From: Heliorestis acidaminivorans | GTDB taxonomy: Bacteria; Bacillota; Desulfitobacteriia; Heliobacteriales; Heliobacteriaceae | Direction of reading: 5' to 3' | Length of the DNA: 64,000 bases | Assembly (NCBI RefSeq): GCF_008933955.1 | Contig: NZ_WBXO01000009.1 | Location: 50,239-114,238, forward strand | In this document: piece by piece, positions 17,029-25,487 of the stretch | How positions within the stretch are numbered: the first letter of the stretch is position 1 | Layout of the letters: each line of letters opens with the position of its first letter | Program-made: the position numbers and the translations under genes | Notes under the pieces: generated by a model | The model's input: only the letters and a program-made list of their open reading frames with translations | Told to the model about the DNA's origin: nothing | Database searches by the model: none

Positions 17029-18156
17029 TTGCTCCAAGGTATGAAGAAAAAAGCGACAATGCCAAGCCCCCAGGTCTCGGGAATCATTCTGCTCATTATG
17101 CTAAGCTTTATAGTTACTGCTTGTACACCAGGAATGCTTGGACTAGGGAAGAGAGAGGATTATACCAGAGAAGCCGTTCTTACTATTTCCGCTTACTCAG
17201 TGACCAAAGAGGCTCTAGAGCGTGAGATAATTCCAGCTTTTCAAGAGAAGTGGGAAAGAGAGCAAGGAGAGCCGGTCATTATACGACAAACTTATGGCCC
17301 TTCAGGTGCCCAGGCCAGAGCTATTGCAGGTGGCTTAAGAGCCGACATAGCTTTGTTAGCCTTAGAAAGTGATATGAATTTAATTGCTAGGGAAGGCCTC
17401 ATTACCGAACCATGGAAAGAAAAAAAACATGGTGGTCAAGTAACTCGTTCCATCGTGACTTTTGGTGTAAGACCAGGCAATCCTCTAGCTATTGAAGATT
17501 GGCCCGACTTGATGCATGAAGGCATTGAGATCATCTATCCCAGTCCTCGAACATCAGGTGGAGCTATGTGGGTAATTAATGCTATCTATGGGTCAGCTCT
17601 TAAAGAAAGTGAAAAGGTAGATTACAAGAATCATCAAGGGCTTGACAATCAACTAAAATTGGATAGCCAAAAGCAAGAAAAGGGAAGAGAAAGACTTAAG
17701 CGGATTCAAAGCAATGTACGGGTCATGGACAAAAGTGCTCGTGAGTCCATGACAACTTTTGAGAAAGGATTAGGGCAAGTTATTATCACCTATGAAAATG
17801 AACTATTGCTACGCAATCGAGAAGAAAAAATATATGAAATTATTTATCCATACTCCACTATCTTGATAGAAAACCCAGTTGCTCTTATTGATAAAAATGT
17901 GGAAAGAAATGGTAACAGAAAGATTGCTGAAGCCTTTCTAGATTATTTGTGGAGTAGAGAGGCACAAGAAATTTTTGCAAACTATGGTTTTCGTCCTGTT
18001 CATGAAGAGGTGATGGCCGAACGTATCGATCAATTTCCTCAGCCCGAAGGACTCTTTGATATTGACTACTTAGGTGGCTGGGATGAAGTAAGAGTTAATC
18101 TCTACGGGCCTCAAGGTTTGTGGACGCAGGTGATCGAAGGCAGAGAACAGGGGTGA
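17029..18156 (+). CDS. Sulfate/thiosulfate ABC transporter substrate-binding lipoprotein (Sbp/CysP-like)
   Basis: The protein has 375 aa. TTG 17029 fits the GAGGTG-N6 spacing; ATG 17041 and GTG 17020 are alternatives. A lipoprotein signal ends in the lipobox-like VTAC near residue 30. The body has the Sbp family motifs SAYSVTKEALE, YGPSGAQARAI, ADIALLALESD, and PRTSGGAMW. The final part resembles IAEAFLDYLWS.EAQEIFA.YGFRPV. Between the PRTSGG and TTF blocks it carries an extra charged, Lys/Gln-rich stretch of about 25 residues (KNHQGLDNQLKLDSQKQEKG). It heads the sulfate importer operon and binds the anion outside the cell. Confidence 0.9.
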   Translation: MLQGMKKKATMPSPQVSGIILLIMLSFIVTACTPGMLGLGKREDYTREAVLTISAYSVTKEALEREIIPAFQEKWEREQGEPVIIRQTYGPSGAQARAIAGGLRADIALLALESDMNLIAREGLITEPWKEKKHGGQVTRSIVTFGVRPGNPLAIEDWPDLMHEGIEIIYPSPRTSGGAMWVINAIYGSALKESEKVDYKNHQGLDNQLKLDSQKQEKGRERLKRIQSNVRVMDKSARESMTTFEKGLGQVIITYENELLLRNREEKIYEIIYPYSTILIENPVALIDKNVERNGNRKIAEAFLDYLWSREAQEIFANYGFRPVHEEVMAERIDQFPQPEGLFDIDYLGGWDEVRVNLYGPQGLWTQVIEGREQG

Positions 18157-18163
18157 AGATAGA

Positions 18164-18994
18164 TTGAAAGGATGTAGCTCGCGGCGAGAACAGGATCTTT
18201 CAGCCATAGCCTTACGTAGCATACTTTTTGGCTATCTTATACTCTTGATTATATTGCCTTTGGGACATATTTTTGGAGAAGCCTTTCGGGAGGGTTGGTC
18301 CGGCTTTTGGCAATCACTACAGAAAGCAGAAGCCCTTTTTACTCTAAAGTTTACCTTCGCACTGGCTCTATTTACAGCCATTGTTAACGCTATAGCTGGC
18401 ACATTGACGGCTTATGTGCTGGTGCGCTTTCCCGTAAAAGGTAAAACCATACTCAATGCTCTCGTTGACTTACCTTTTGCCATCCCCACAGCTGTTAGTG
18501 GCTTGATGCTCTTGCTCCTCTATGGACCACAAAGCCCCCTTGGGAGTTGGCTTGGCGATCGAGGTATTGATATCATCTATGCCATACCTGGTATTGTGTT
18601 GGCTATGATTTTTGTAACTTTTCCTTTTTCTATTAGATCTGTACAGCCGCTTTTATTGGAGATGGGCCAAGACAAAGAAGAAGCAGCTAAAACCTTAGGC
18701 GCTAGCTCTTGGCAAACTTTTCAGAAAGTAACTCTGCCAATGCTTTGGCCTGGCATATTGTCTGGTTTCTCTTTAACCTTTTCTCGAGCTCTAGCGGAAT
18801 TCGGTTCTGTAATCATTGTTGCTGGCAATATTCCCTTGCAAACTCAAGTTGCTTCCGTCTATATCTATGGAGAAGTAGAAAGCTTTAACATGGTAGGGGC
18901 CGCTTCTGTTTCGGTAGTTTTGCTTATCTTATCATTTACCTTGCTCTATGCCCAGAACCGCTGGCTTGCTCGAAAAAGGAGGGGCGATAGATGA
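18164..18994 (+). CDS. cysT: Sulfate ABC transporter permease CysT/CysU
   Basis: The protein has 276 aa, start TTG 18164 behind AGGGGTGAA. It is a six-helix permease with the binding-protein-dependent transport motif EEAAKTLGASSWQTF.KVTLP. The segments LPFAIPTAVSGLMLLLLYGP and RALAEFGSVIIVAGN are typical of the CysT branch. It lies 7 nt after the binding protein gene and overlaps cysW by 4 nt. It forms the membrane channel for sulfate or thiosulfate with CysW. Confidence 0.95.
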   Translation: MKGCSSRREQDLSAIALRSILFGYLILLIILPLGHIFGEAFREGWSGFWQSLQKAEALFTLKFTFALALFTAIVNAIAGTLTAYVLVRFPVKGKTILNALVDLPFAIPTAVSGLMLLLLYGPQSPLGSWLGDRGIDIIYAIPGIVLAMIFVTFPFSIRSVQPLLLEMGQDKEEAAKTLGASSWQTFQKVTLPMLWPGILSGFSLTFSRALAEFGSVIIVAGNIPLQTQVASVYIYGEVESFNMVGAASVSVVLLILSFTLLYAQNRWLARKRRGDR

Positions 18995-19794
18995 ACAAAA
19001 AAAAGACCCTCTATACGGGCCTACTTTATCTCTGGTTTACAATTTTTTTGATGGCTCCTGTAGGTGCTTTATTAATGGGTACTTTCGAATTTGGACTAAG
19101 CGCTTTTTGGCAGGAACTAACGAGACCGGAAGCCCTGCACGCTTTAAAACTAACTTTTATCATTACATTGATTGTGGTATTCATTAACACTATCTTGGGC
19201 TTACTGACCGCTTACGTAATGACGCGGCAAAAATTCTGGGGTCACTCCGTAATCAATGGCATTATTGATTTACCTTTTGCCGTATCTCCTGTTATTGCCG
19301 GCTTTATGATTTTGTTACTCTATGGTCCTCAGGGTGTCATCGGAATTTTTTTCACGGAAGCTACTTTCTCCATAATTTTTGCCTTGCCTGGTATGATTAT
19401 AGCTACACTTTTCATTACTTTTCCTTTTATGGTACGAGAAGTGATGCCTCTATTAGAAGAAATGGGTCGCAATCAAGAAGAAGTTGCCTATACTCTTGGT
19501 GCATCGCGGTGGATGACTTTCTGGAAGGTTACCTTGCCATCTGTAAAATGGGGTGTCCTTTATGGCATGGTCCTGACTACGGCTAGATCACTCGGTGAAT
19601 TTGGAGCTGTGCTCGTTGTGTCAGGCAATATTATCATGGCTACTCAATCGGCTACCTTATATGTTTATCAGGCCGCAACAGACTTTAACATGATTGGAGC
19701 TTTTGCTGTATCACTCGTTCTTGCAGGCACATCTTTTATAACGTTGATTTTTCTTGAATTGTTAAAACGCAAGAAGGACGTGATGGAATCATGA
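18991..19794 (+). CDS. cysW: Sulfate ABC transporter permease CysW
   Basis: The protein has 267 aa, ATG overlapping the cysT stop (ATGA). Six hydrophobic helices are visible. The coupling loop reads EEVAYTLGASRWMTFWKVTLPS, and DLPFAVSPVIAGFMILLLYG and RSLGEFGAVLVVSGN are CysW-like. It pairs with CysT; both overlaps indicate strict co-translation. It overlaps cysA by 4 nt. Confidence 0.95.
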   Translation: MNKKKTLYTGLLYLWFTIFLMAPVGALLMGTFEFGLSAFWQELTRPEALHALKLTFIITLIVVFINTILGLLTAYVMTRQKFWGHSVINGIIDLPFAVSPVIAGFMILLLYGPQGVIGIFFTEATFSIIFALPGMIIATLFITFPFMVREVMPLLEEMGRNQEEVAYTLGASRWMTFWKVTLPSVKWGVLYGMVLTTARSLGEFGAVLVVSGNIIMATQSATLYVYQAATDFNMIGAFAVSLVLAGTSFITLIFLELLKRKKDVMES

Positions 19795-20897
19795 GTATAG
19801 AAGTAAAGAATCTTATAAAAAACTTTCACAACACCGAAGTCTTAAAAAACATTACTTTTCAAATCGAAGAAGAAGAGATGACAGCTTTTTTGGGGCCTAG
19901 TGGTAGTGGTAAGACTACATTACTGCGTATTATTGCAGGGTTAGAACAACCTAGCGCAGGTGAAATTTATATAGGAGGAGAAAGGGTTGACCATTTACCA
20001 CCACAACGTCGTGGTATTGGTTTTGTCTTTCAGAATTATGCTCTCTTTAAGCACATGACTGTTTTTGACAATATTGCTTTTGGCCTCAAGATTCGAAAAA
20101 GGAAAAATGAGATTATAGGCTGTAAAGTTTTTGAACTTTTAGAAAAAATGGCTTTGCAAGGCTTAGAAAATCGTTATCCTCATCAGCTATCAGGAGGACA
20201 ACAACAAAGGGTAGCTTTAGCTAGAGCTCTCGCGTCAGAACCCAAACTGCTTCTACTTGACGAGCCTTTTGCTGCTGTGGATGCCAAGTTACGTAAAGAA
20301 TTACGACAATGGATTGTTAAACTTCACGAAGAAATGAAATTAACAAGTATCTTTGTAACTCATGACCAACAAGAAGCTCTAGAAGTAGCTGATCGTGTTG
20401 CTGTTTTCAATCAGGGAAAACTAGAACACTTTGGTACTCCAAGAGAAATCTATCATCGCCCGGCTACACCTTTTGTAGCTAGCTTTGTAGGTGATGTTAA
20501 CTATTACCAAACAAAAATAAAAGGCGGCTATGCTGATGTAGGGCCAATTCAGATTAAAGCTTATCGGCTTGTAGAAGGTAGTGACGTAGAAGTCGTAATT
20601 CGTCCTGAAGATGTACGTATAGAACCTTATCATGACAGAGCAGATCTAAAAGCACAGGTAAAGCAAACGACTTTTTTGGGAGACTTTTTCAAAGTAGAAA
20701 TGGTCTTAACGGGAGACAAGACTATTACTGCCACCGTATCAAAAGAACAGGGCTGGGTGATCCAGCCCCAAGATTGGGTATCACTTCGAATTCTATCTAC
20801 TAAGCTATTCACGAAAGAGCGAACACCAGCTTTAGAACTCTTTCATCAGCGAAGACCAGTTGAGGAGCTAGCAAAAACAGCAGATGCTTCACTTTAG
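19791..20897 (+). CDS. cysA: Sulfate ABC transporter ATPase CysA
   Basis: The protein has 368 aa. Walker A GPSGSGKTT (about residue 35), signature LSGGQQQRVALARAL (about 137), Walker B LLLLDEPFAAVDA, and H-loop VTHDQQEALEVADR are seen. A C-terminal TOBE-like regulatory region (about 240-350) carries VIRPEDVRIE. The gene ends with a 9-bp convergent overlap with the DUF2892 gene. It energises sulfate or thiosulfate uptake. Confidence 0.95.
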   Translation: MSIEVKNLIKNFHNTEVLKNITFQIEEEEMTAFLGPSGSGKTTLLRIIAGLEQPSAGEIYIGGERVDHLPPQRRGIGFVFQNYALFKHMTVFDNIAFGLKIRKRKNEIIGCKVFELLEKMALQGLENRYPHQLSGGQQQRVALARALASEPKLLLLDEPFAAVDAKLRKELRQWIVKLHEEMKLTSIFVTHDQQEALEVADRVAVFNQGKLEHFGTPREIYHRPATPFVASFVGDVNYYQTKIKGGYADVGPIQIKAYRLVEGSDVEVVIRPEDVRIEPYHDRADLKAQVKQTTFLGDFFKVEMVLTGDKTITATVSKEQGWVIQPQDWVSLRILSTKLFTKERTPALELFHQRRPVEELAKTADASL

Positions 20898-21119
20898 AGC
20901 GGCTTTTAGCGTAGAATAGCCTAGCAGATCATAGACTAGACAATAGCCTAATAGACCTTGGACCATTTGCCAGATACCGAGAATGGCAAGCAGAGATTGT
21001 GTGATGGGCGCAGCAATAGGGAAGAGGAAGGCTAACAACAACAACTGGGCACCTAGGAATAGGCGAATCAAGCGGTCAATGTGACCTACGTTAGGCTTGA
21101 ATTTCAATTGCATCGTCAT
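20889..21119 (-). CDS. DUF2892 family small inner-membrane protein
   Basis: The protein has 76 aa. ATG 21119 has SD GGGAG about 6 nt upstream. N-terminal RLIRLFLGAQLLLLAFLF and a second hydrophobic hairpin (about residues 35-60) match the YgaP C-terminal-like DUF2892 domain, which is often found beside rhodanese or sulfur genes. Its 3' end overlaps the cysA 3' end by 9 bp. Function is unknown; a role in the sulfur region is suggestive only. Confidence 0.83.
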   Translation of the reverse strand: MTMQLKFKPNVGHIDRLIRLFLGAQLLLLAFLFPIAAPITQSLLAILGIWQMVQGLLGYCLVYDLLGYSTLKAALK

Positions 21120-21237
21120 AGCTCACTCCCTTTTCTAGTTACCCCTCGGTAGTTACCTTTCTTAATAAAGGTAGGTTATAGAGAAAGTATGCGCTTTTTT
21201 TTTGCTTCTCATGTTGAAAAATAATGTACTGTCAAAC

Positions 21238-21282
21238 AAAAAAAGACACCGAAGAGAGCAAGTCTCTTTAGTGTCTTTTTTT
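21238..21282. terminator. Terminator of the rpsF-rpsR unit (bidirectional)
   Basis: The arms aaaaagacac (left) and gtgtcttttt (right) flank an inner agaga/tctct stem. A and T tracts on both sides let it act on either strand; it ends the minus-strand rpsF-rpsR transcript. Confidence 0.88.
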
Positions 21283-21296
21283 GATAATAGCCGCGG

Positions 21297-21560
21297 CTAT
21301 TCGTTTGTCGTAAAGGGCAGTAAAGCAACGTGGCGGGAGCGCTTAATTGCTTGAGTTAACTGACGCTGGTGTTTCGCACAGCAACCAGATACACGACGTG
21401 GTAAGATTTTACCGCGTTCTGTAATATACTTGCGTAGCTTGCCCACTTCTTTGTAATCTACATTATCGATTTTATCGACGCAGAAGAAACAAATGCGACG
21501 GCGAGGACGACGTCCTCTGCGACCGCCTTTGCGTTCTGGCTTTTCGCCTCTATCTTGCAT
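21297..21560 (-). CDS. rpsR: 30S ribosomal protein S18
   Basis: The protein has 87 aa. A basic N-terminus ([12 protein letters not shown]) leads to a Cys-bearing segment CFFC and a later CCAKH, which is the zinc-binding (C+) form of S18. The core [12 protein letters not shown] and C-terminal [13 protein letters not shown] are characteristic. Binds 16S rRNA with S6. It lies downstream of rpsF on the same strand with a 65-nt gap. Confidence 0.97.
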   Translation of the reverse strand: MQDRGEKPERKGGRRGRRPRRRICFFCVDKIDNVDYKEVGKLRKYITERGKILPRRVSGCCAKHQRQLTQAIKRSRHVALLPFTTNE

Positions 21561-21625
21561 GATAACCCTCCTTTACCCAGCAATGGTATGCAAAAAAAGT
21601 CTAGTTGACAGTCTTGCTTCGCTGA

Positions 21626-21913
21626 TTACTCTTCGTTACGAATGACTAAGAAACGGACAATGTCATCGGAGATTTTCATAACCCGTTCTAGTTCTTGAGC
21701 AACCGCAGGTTCTCCTTTGAAATAAACGAGAACGTAAAAGGCTTCTTTGATCTTATTGATCTCATATTGAAGCCTGCGCTTGCCCCACTTGTCAACCTTG
21801 ACGATCTCGCCACCCTCTTGGGTAATGAGGTTCGTAAACTTGTCCACAACAGCTAAGAAAGCTTCTTCTTCTAAGTTGGGGCGTACTAAAATCATCGCTT
21901 CATAATTACGCAA
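21626..21913 (-). CDS. rpsF: 30S ribosomal protein S6
   Basis: The protein has 95 aa from TTG 21913, which yields the usual opening MRNYEAMILVRP. The GTG at 21922 is part of the GGGAGGTG SD. The fold features LEEEAFLAVVDKF, KWGKRRLQYEINKIKEAFYVLVYF and the C-terminal VRFLVIRNEE fit S6. S6 pairs with S18 in the platform. In most bacteria ssb sits between rpsF and rpsR; here the gap is only 65 nt. Confidence 0.96.
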   Translation of the reverse strand: MRNYEAMILVRPNLEEEAFLAVVDKFTNLITQEGGEIVKVDKWGKRRLQYEINKIKEAFYVLVYFKGEPAVAQELERVMKISDDIVRFLVIRNEE

Positions 21914-22037
21914 ACCAGGCACCTCCCTTCGGACTAATGGCCCTATCTTCTTAAGGATAGAGCAGGGATGTAGGCTCTTAAGCCACATTTGTATACTATA
22001 TCATGATGAATAATTTTTGGCAACTATTTCTGCAAAA

Positions 22038-22247
22038 CTAATCTAAGACTTCATATCCTTCTTCTTCGATAACTTCAATTAACTGTTCAGGATTAGCTTT
22101 TGTACCATCATAGCGGATCGTTACTTGCTTCTCTTCTAAATTAACTGAAGCTGATTCTACAGCTTCGATCTTAATAAGAGCTTTTTCTACAGCAGATTTG
22201 CAATGGTCACAAGACATACCCTCAACCGTAAGTGTCAATTCAGTCAT
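22038..22247 (-). CDS. copZ: CopZ-like heavy-metal-associated chaperone
   Basis: The protein has 69 aa, with ATG 22247 behind a GAGGTAC SD. One HMA domain with metal motif MSCDHC (GMSCDHCKSAVEKAL, about residues 9-20) and the typical VNLEEKQVTIRYDG strand. Such proteins bind Cu(I) and hand it to P-type ATPases. No copA is seen next to it, so the partner may be elsewhere; the partial P-type ATPase at the left edge is not clearly a copper pump. Confidence 0.85.
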   Translation of the reverse strand: MTELTLTVEGMSCDHCKSAVEKALIKIEAVESASVNLEEKQVTIRYDGTKANPEQLIEVIEEEGYEVLD

Positions 22248-22357
22248 TTCAAAGTACCTCCTATAATTTAGTTCATAAACCCATAGAGAAAAGCCAAAAT
22301 ATAAAAGGAATTCCTGTGTTGGATATCGAAACAATTGTATTATAAAAGAACAAGGAC

Positions 22358-22442
22358 CTGCTCCAAGTCTTAATTGAGGAGCAGAGGGAGATGAGAAAAA
22401 GGTAAAAAGAATAACTTACTCTTTGGCCTACCGATAAAGAGT
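22358..22442 (+). promoter_or_regulatory. Structured leader of the HATPase-cheW operon
   Basis: Two hairpins occur: ctgctcc/ggagcag (22358-22364 and 22378-22384) and actcttt/aaagagt (22418-22424 and 22436-22442). A plausible promoter (TTGGAT, 16 nt, TATAAA) ends at 22346. Its regulatory meaning is unknown. Confidence 0.4.
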
Positions 22443-22468
22443 CAGGGGCAGAAAGCAGGTATCAAACG

Positions 22469-22945
22469 ATGACAGCGAAGAAAAGGTTTAGTTTTGCCAG
22501 TAGTCGTTTCAATGTTGAAAAAGCCGTATACATGATGCTTGAGGATATTAAAACAATCCCTTGGAAATCTGGTGATCTTGATTTTATTAAGTTAGCTTTG
22601 ATCGAAGCGATGGTCAACGCTGTCGTTCATGGCAATCAAGAGTGCAAAAGTAAGAAAGTAAAGGTTGCTTATGAAGTGACGCATCATGCATTAACAGTAG
22701 AGATCTCCGACGAAGGACCTGGCTTTTCTTGGAACGATGTAGGGGAACCAGACCTGCTAAGTGAATCAGGTCGAGGAATCTTGTTGATCAATGCATCGAT
22801 GGATGAGGTATCTTACAACGAAAAAGGGACAACAATCTACATGACTAAGTATATACCACAGAAAGTCTCTTTGCCATCTTATAACAAAAAAGCTGTTTTT
22901 GGTGACAACCCGCTTTCCAATTCAGAGAGGAGGAATCAGAAATGA
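22469..22945 (+). CDS. RsbW/SpoIIAB-like ATP-binding regulatory protein
   Basis: The protein has 158 aa. It is a stand-alone HATPase_c domain: N-box EAMVNAVVHGN, G1 box ISDEGPGFSW, and G2-like SGRGILLI. It resembles serine-protein kinases or anti-sigma factors. It overlaps cheW by 4 nt, so it probably acts with CheW or a phosphatase partner in a signal pathway. No sigma factor is adjacent, and the target is unknown. Confidence 0.8.
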   Translation: MTAKKRFSFASSRFNVEKAVYMMLEDIKTIPWKSGDLDFIKLALIEAMVNAVVHGNQECKSKKVKVAYEVTHHALTVEISDEGPGFSWNDVGEPDLLSESGRGILLINASMDEVSYNEKGTTIYMTKYIPQKVSLPSYNKKAVFGDNPLSNSERRNQK

Positions 22946-23445
22946 GTCAGAACAACAGTGGTGAGCTTACCGAAATTCAGTTGGTCGTATTCAAGTTAGG
23001 TTCTGAGGAATATGGTGTTCCTATTACGCAAGTTCAAGAAATTAATCGCCTGATGACTCCGACCAAAATTCCTCAATCACCACCTTTTGTCGAGGGAATC
23101 ATTAATCTACGAGGCAAGATTATTCCTGTTATAGATCTTAAGAAAAGATTTAACTTGCCGCTAGTAGATCATACAGCCAACACCCGTATTATCGTCATCA
23201 ACATTGGAGAAAACACTGTTGGTGTTGTTGTCGACGCTGTAACAGAAGTTCTTCGACTCCCCATGTCCTCTTTAGAACCACCACCACCGATGATTAGCTC
23301 TATATCTGTAGATTATCTGAAAGGCGTGGGCAAAGTTGGCGACCGATTGCTCATCCTGCTAGATCTAGACAAGATTCTTACAGAGAAAGAGAAAGAACAG
23401 CTTGCGGCAACTGAAGCATGCGCAAAGGATACCGTGAAATTTTAA
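22942..23445 (+). CDS. cheW: CheW-like adaptor protein
   Basis: The protein has 167 aa. The CheW fold signature is clear: FKLGSEEYGVPITQVQEIN, FVEGIINLRGKIIPVIDLKKRF, and VVVDAVTEVLRLP. C-terminal GVGKVGDRLLILLDLDKIL is also present. It should couple chemoreceptors (for example the one at 10923) to CheA. It is translationally coupled to the HATPase gene and its 3' end overlaps the possible upstream start of acpS. Confidence 0.92.
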   Translation: MSQNNSGELTEIQLVVFKLGSEEYGVPITQVQEINRLMTPTKIPQSPPFVEGIINLRGKIIPVIDLKKRFNLPLVDHTANTRIIVINIGENTVGVVVDAVTEVLRLPMSSLEPPPPMISSISVDYLKGVGKVGDRLLILLDLDKILTEKEKEQLAATEACAKDTVKF

Positions 23446-23501
23446 AGGATCTGGCTTTGCAACTAGGGTTTGCGCCTGAGCAGGGTGGTCATACTAAGCT
23501 T

Positions 23502-23936
23502 ATGAAGCAGGTTAAAATTTCCAACCCTGCCGAGGTATCCTTTCACATCGGTTGCGATATTGTAGAGATTCAAAGAATTCAAAAGGCCGCAGAACGACAT
23601 AGTCGCTTTTTATCGAGAATCTTTACAATTGCAGAAATTGAAGAATGTCAACAAAAAGCAGACCCTTGGCCATCATATGCCGCTCGCTTTGCCGCAAAGG
23701 AAGCGGTCATCAAAGCCATGCCTGGTGACTTTATCCCAGCTTTTACTGACATCGAAGTTACTCGGCAACAACAAGGGAAACCACAACTACTTTTTCGTGG
23801 AAATACCCAGGCTTACTTAGAATCAATTGGCTGGAAAGGTTGGTCTGTTAGCTTGTCTCATGAAAAAAGTCATGCCATGGCCGTTGTCTTAAGTTGGCGT
23901 GAAGGTGCAAAGGGGGTGGCACCTTGCGAATTGTAA
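23502..23936 (+). CDS. acpS: Holo-[acyl-carrier-protein] synthase
   Basis: The protein has 144 aa from ATG 23502; the frame opens earlier (ATG 23418, inside cheW), and the true start is uncertain. It transfers phosphopantetheine from CoA to ACP. Key motifs are IGCDIVEIQRI (metal-binding Asp), AARFAAKEAVIKA (catalytic Glu and Lys), and the end WSVSLSHEKSHAMAVV. The usual length is about 125 aa, so some N-terminal extension remains. It precedes nnrD with a 13-bp overlap, a common Firmicute arrangement. Confidence 0.9.
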   Translation: MKQVKISNPAEVSFHIGCDIVEIQRIQKAAERHSRFLSRIFTIAEIEECQQKADPWPSYAARFAAKEAVIKAMPGDFIPAFTDIEVTRQQQGKPQLLFRGNTQAYLESIGWKGWSVSLSHEKSHAMAVVLSWREGAKGVAPCEL

Positions 23937-25468
23937 CAGCGGCTGAAATGAACCGCATCGACGATAGAGCCACAGAAGAGTATGCGATTCCACCGCTTTT
24001 GCTGATGGAAAACGCGGGACTACAAGTGGTTAGAGAGGTAACCAGTCTTCTAGGTGATTCATGCCGAGGTCGTAGAGTTCTCATCCTTTGCGGAAAAGGC
24101 AACAATGGAGGTGACGGTTTTGTTGTTGCGCGCCACCTACTCAATCATGGCGCCGAAGTAAAACTGTTTCTACTTGCCCCCGAAAGAGATATACGAGGCT
24201 CAGCTCTCACTAACTTGACCATCTATAAGCGTATAGGTGGTAAGATTTATTCTTTAATGGATCACAAAGACTTAAATGCTCTCCGCATGGCTCTTTTGTC
24301 TACAGATCTGATTGTAGATGCCATCTACGGAACAGGTTTTACTGGTGTCGTTCCACCACTTACGGCAAAAGCCATGGAGATGCTCAATGAATTGTCTTTA
24401 CCTACTGTTGCTGTAGATGTACCTTCTGGTCTAGAAGTAGATACAGGTAAGATTAAGAGCCAGTGCTTAGAGGCTACAGTAACAGTTACTTTCGGACTCC
24501 CCAAACTAGGACTACTCATTGAACCAGGCGCTACTGTAGCGGGGAAACTGGTCGTAGCTGACATCTCATTGCCCAAAGAATTGATTGATAATCCTCTCTT
24601 AATGAGGAGACTTCTAACTAAAGAACTTTGCAAAACTTGGACAGTAAAAAGAGAAGCAACTGCCCACAAAGGAGACTTTGGTCACCTCTTGATCATCGGT
24701 GGAACTGAGGGGATGGCCGGTGCAATTGCCTTAACCGTAAAAGGAGCTTTGCGTGCTGGTACAGGGCGTACAACAGTAGCTGTACCTGAAAAGATTGCTC
24801 CCTTCGTTATTCCACAAGTACCAGAGTCCATGAGCTGGTCTTTGCCAGCACCGAATGGTCGCCTAGAAAAGTCATCATTACAGGACAAGGTTTTTGACAA
24901 TTTTGACAGTCTTGTAATAGGACCCGGACTAGGTCGATACGAAGAATCTGCCGACTTTTTGGAAGCAATCTTCGAAAGAACAAGAGCACCCATAGTTTTA
25001 GATGCCGATGCACTATTTGCTCTTGAAGATAACATAGAACTTCTTGCCGCGGCCCAAGGACCCTTAATTCTAACACCACACCCAGGAGAAATGGCACGTC
25101 TAACAGGTCTTACGGTAGAAGAAGTACAAAAAGAACGACTCCAAGTAGTAAGTCATTACGCCAAAGACTGGGGCGTTACGGTTGTTCTAAAAGGTGCTAG
25201 AACTTTAGTGGCCACACCTGATGGAGATTTGCTAGTTAACTCATCAGGTAACCCAGGTATGGCTACAGCAGGAAGCGGTGACATTCTAGCTGGCATTGCA
25301 GGTAGCTTACTCGCCCAAGGCAAAAATCCTCTAGAATCTGCGGCACTAGCCGTATATGTTCATGGATTAGCAGGCGATATAGCAGCTCAACGATTTGGGG
25401 ACATAGCCATGAAAGCAGGAGATATTATCGACTGCCTACCGCAGGCATGGAATTTAATAGAAGATTAA
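23924..25468 (+). CDS. nnr: Bifunctional NAD(P)H-hydrate repair enzyme
   Basis: The protein has 514 aa, start TTG 23924 behind GGGGGTGG. The N-terminal epimerase half (residues 1-215) has LCGKGNNGGDGFVVARHL. The C-terminal ADP/ATP-dependent dehydratase half (about 225-510) has HKGDFGHLLIIGGTEGMAGA, and DGDLLVNSSGNPGMATAGSG near 440. It repairs damaged NADHX and NADPHX. The fused form is typical of Firmicutes. It overlaps acpS. Confidence 0.95.
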   Translation: MRIVTAAEMNRIDDRATEEYAIPPLLLMENAGLQVVREVTSLLGDSCRGRRVLILCGKGNNGGDGFVVARHLLNHGAEVKLFLLAPERDIRGSALTNLTIYKRIGGKIYSLMDHKDLNALRMALLSTDLIVDAIYGTGFTGVVPPLTAKAMEMLNELSLPTVAVDVPSGLEVDTGKIKSQCLEATVTVTFGLPKLGLLIEPGATVAGKLVVADISLPKELIDNPLLMRRLLTKELCKTWTVKREATAHKGDFGHLLIIGGTEGMAGAIALTVKGALRAGTGRTTVAVPEKIAPFVIPQVPESMSWSLPAPNGRLEKSSLQDKVFDNFDSLVIGPGLGRYEESADFLEAIFERTRAPIVLDADALFALEDNIELLAAAQGPLILTPHPGEMARLTGLTVEEVQKERLQVVSHYAKDWGVTVVLKGARTLVATPDGDLLVNSSGNPGMATAGSGDILAGIAGSLLAQGKNPLESAALAVYVHGLAGDIAAQRFGDIAMKAGDIIDCLPQAWNLIED

Positions 25469-25487
25469 GGGCGATGGTGGTGTTTTT

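Noticed and set aside
17641..17700. Possible frameshift in the sulfate-binding protein
   Set aside because: The frame stays open and both flanking conserved blocks are in frame, so it is an insertion rather than a frameshift.
21140..21151. TACC-N4-GGTA palindrome upstream of the DUF2892 gene
   Set aside because: Looks like a CsoR-type site, but its spacing is 3 nt shorter than the matched pair and it does not sit in a promoter spacer, so I left it out of the regulon.
21561..21625. A remnant of ssb between rpsF and rpsR
   Set aside because: The 65-nt gap is too short and shows no ssb-like sequence.
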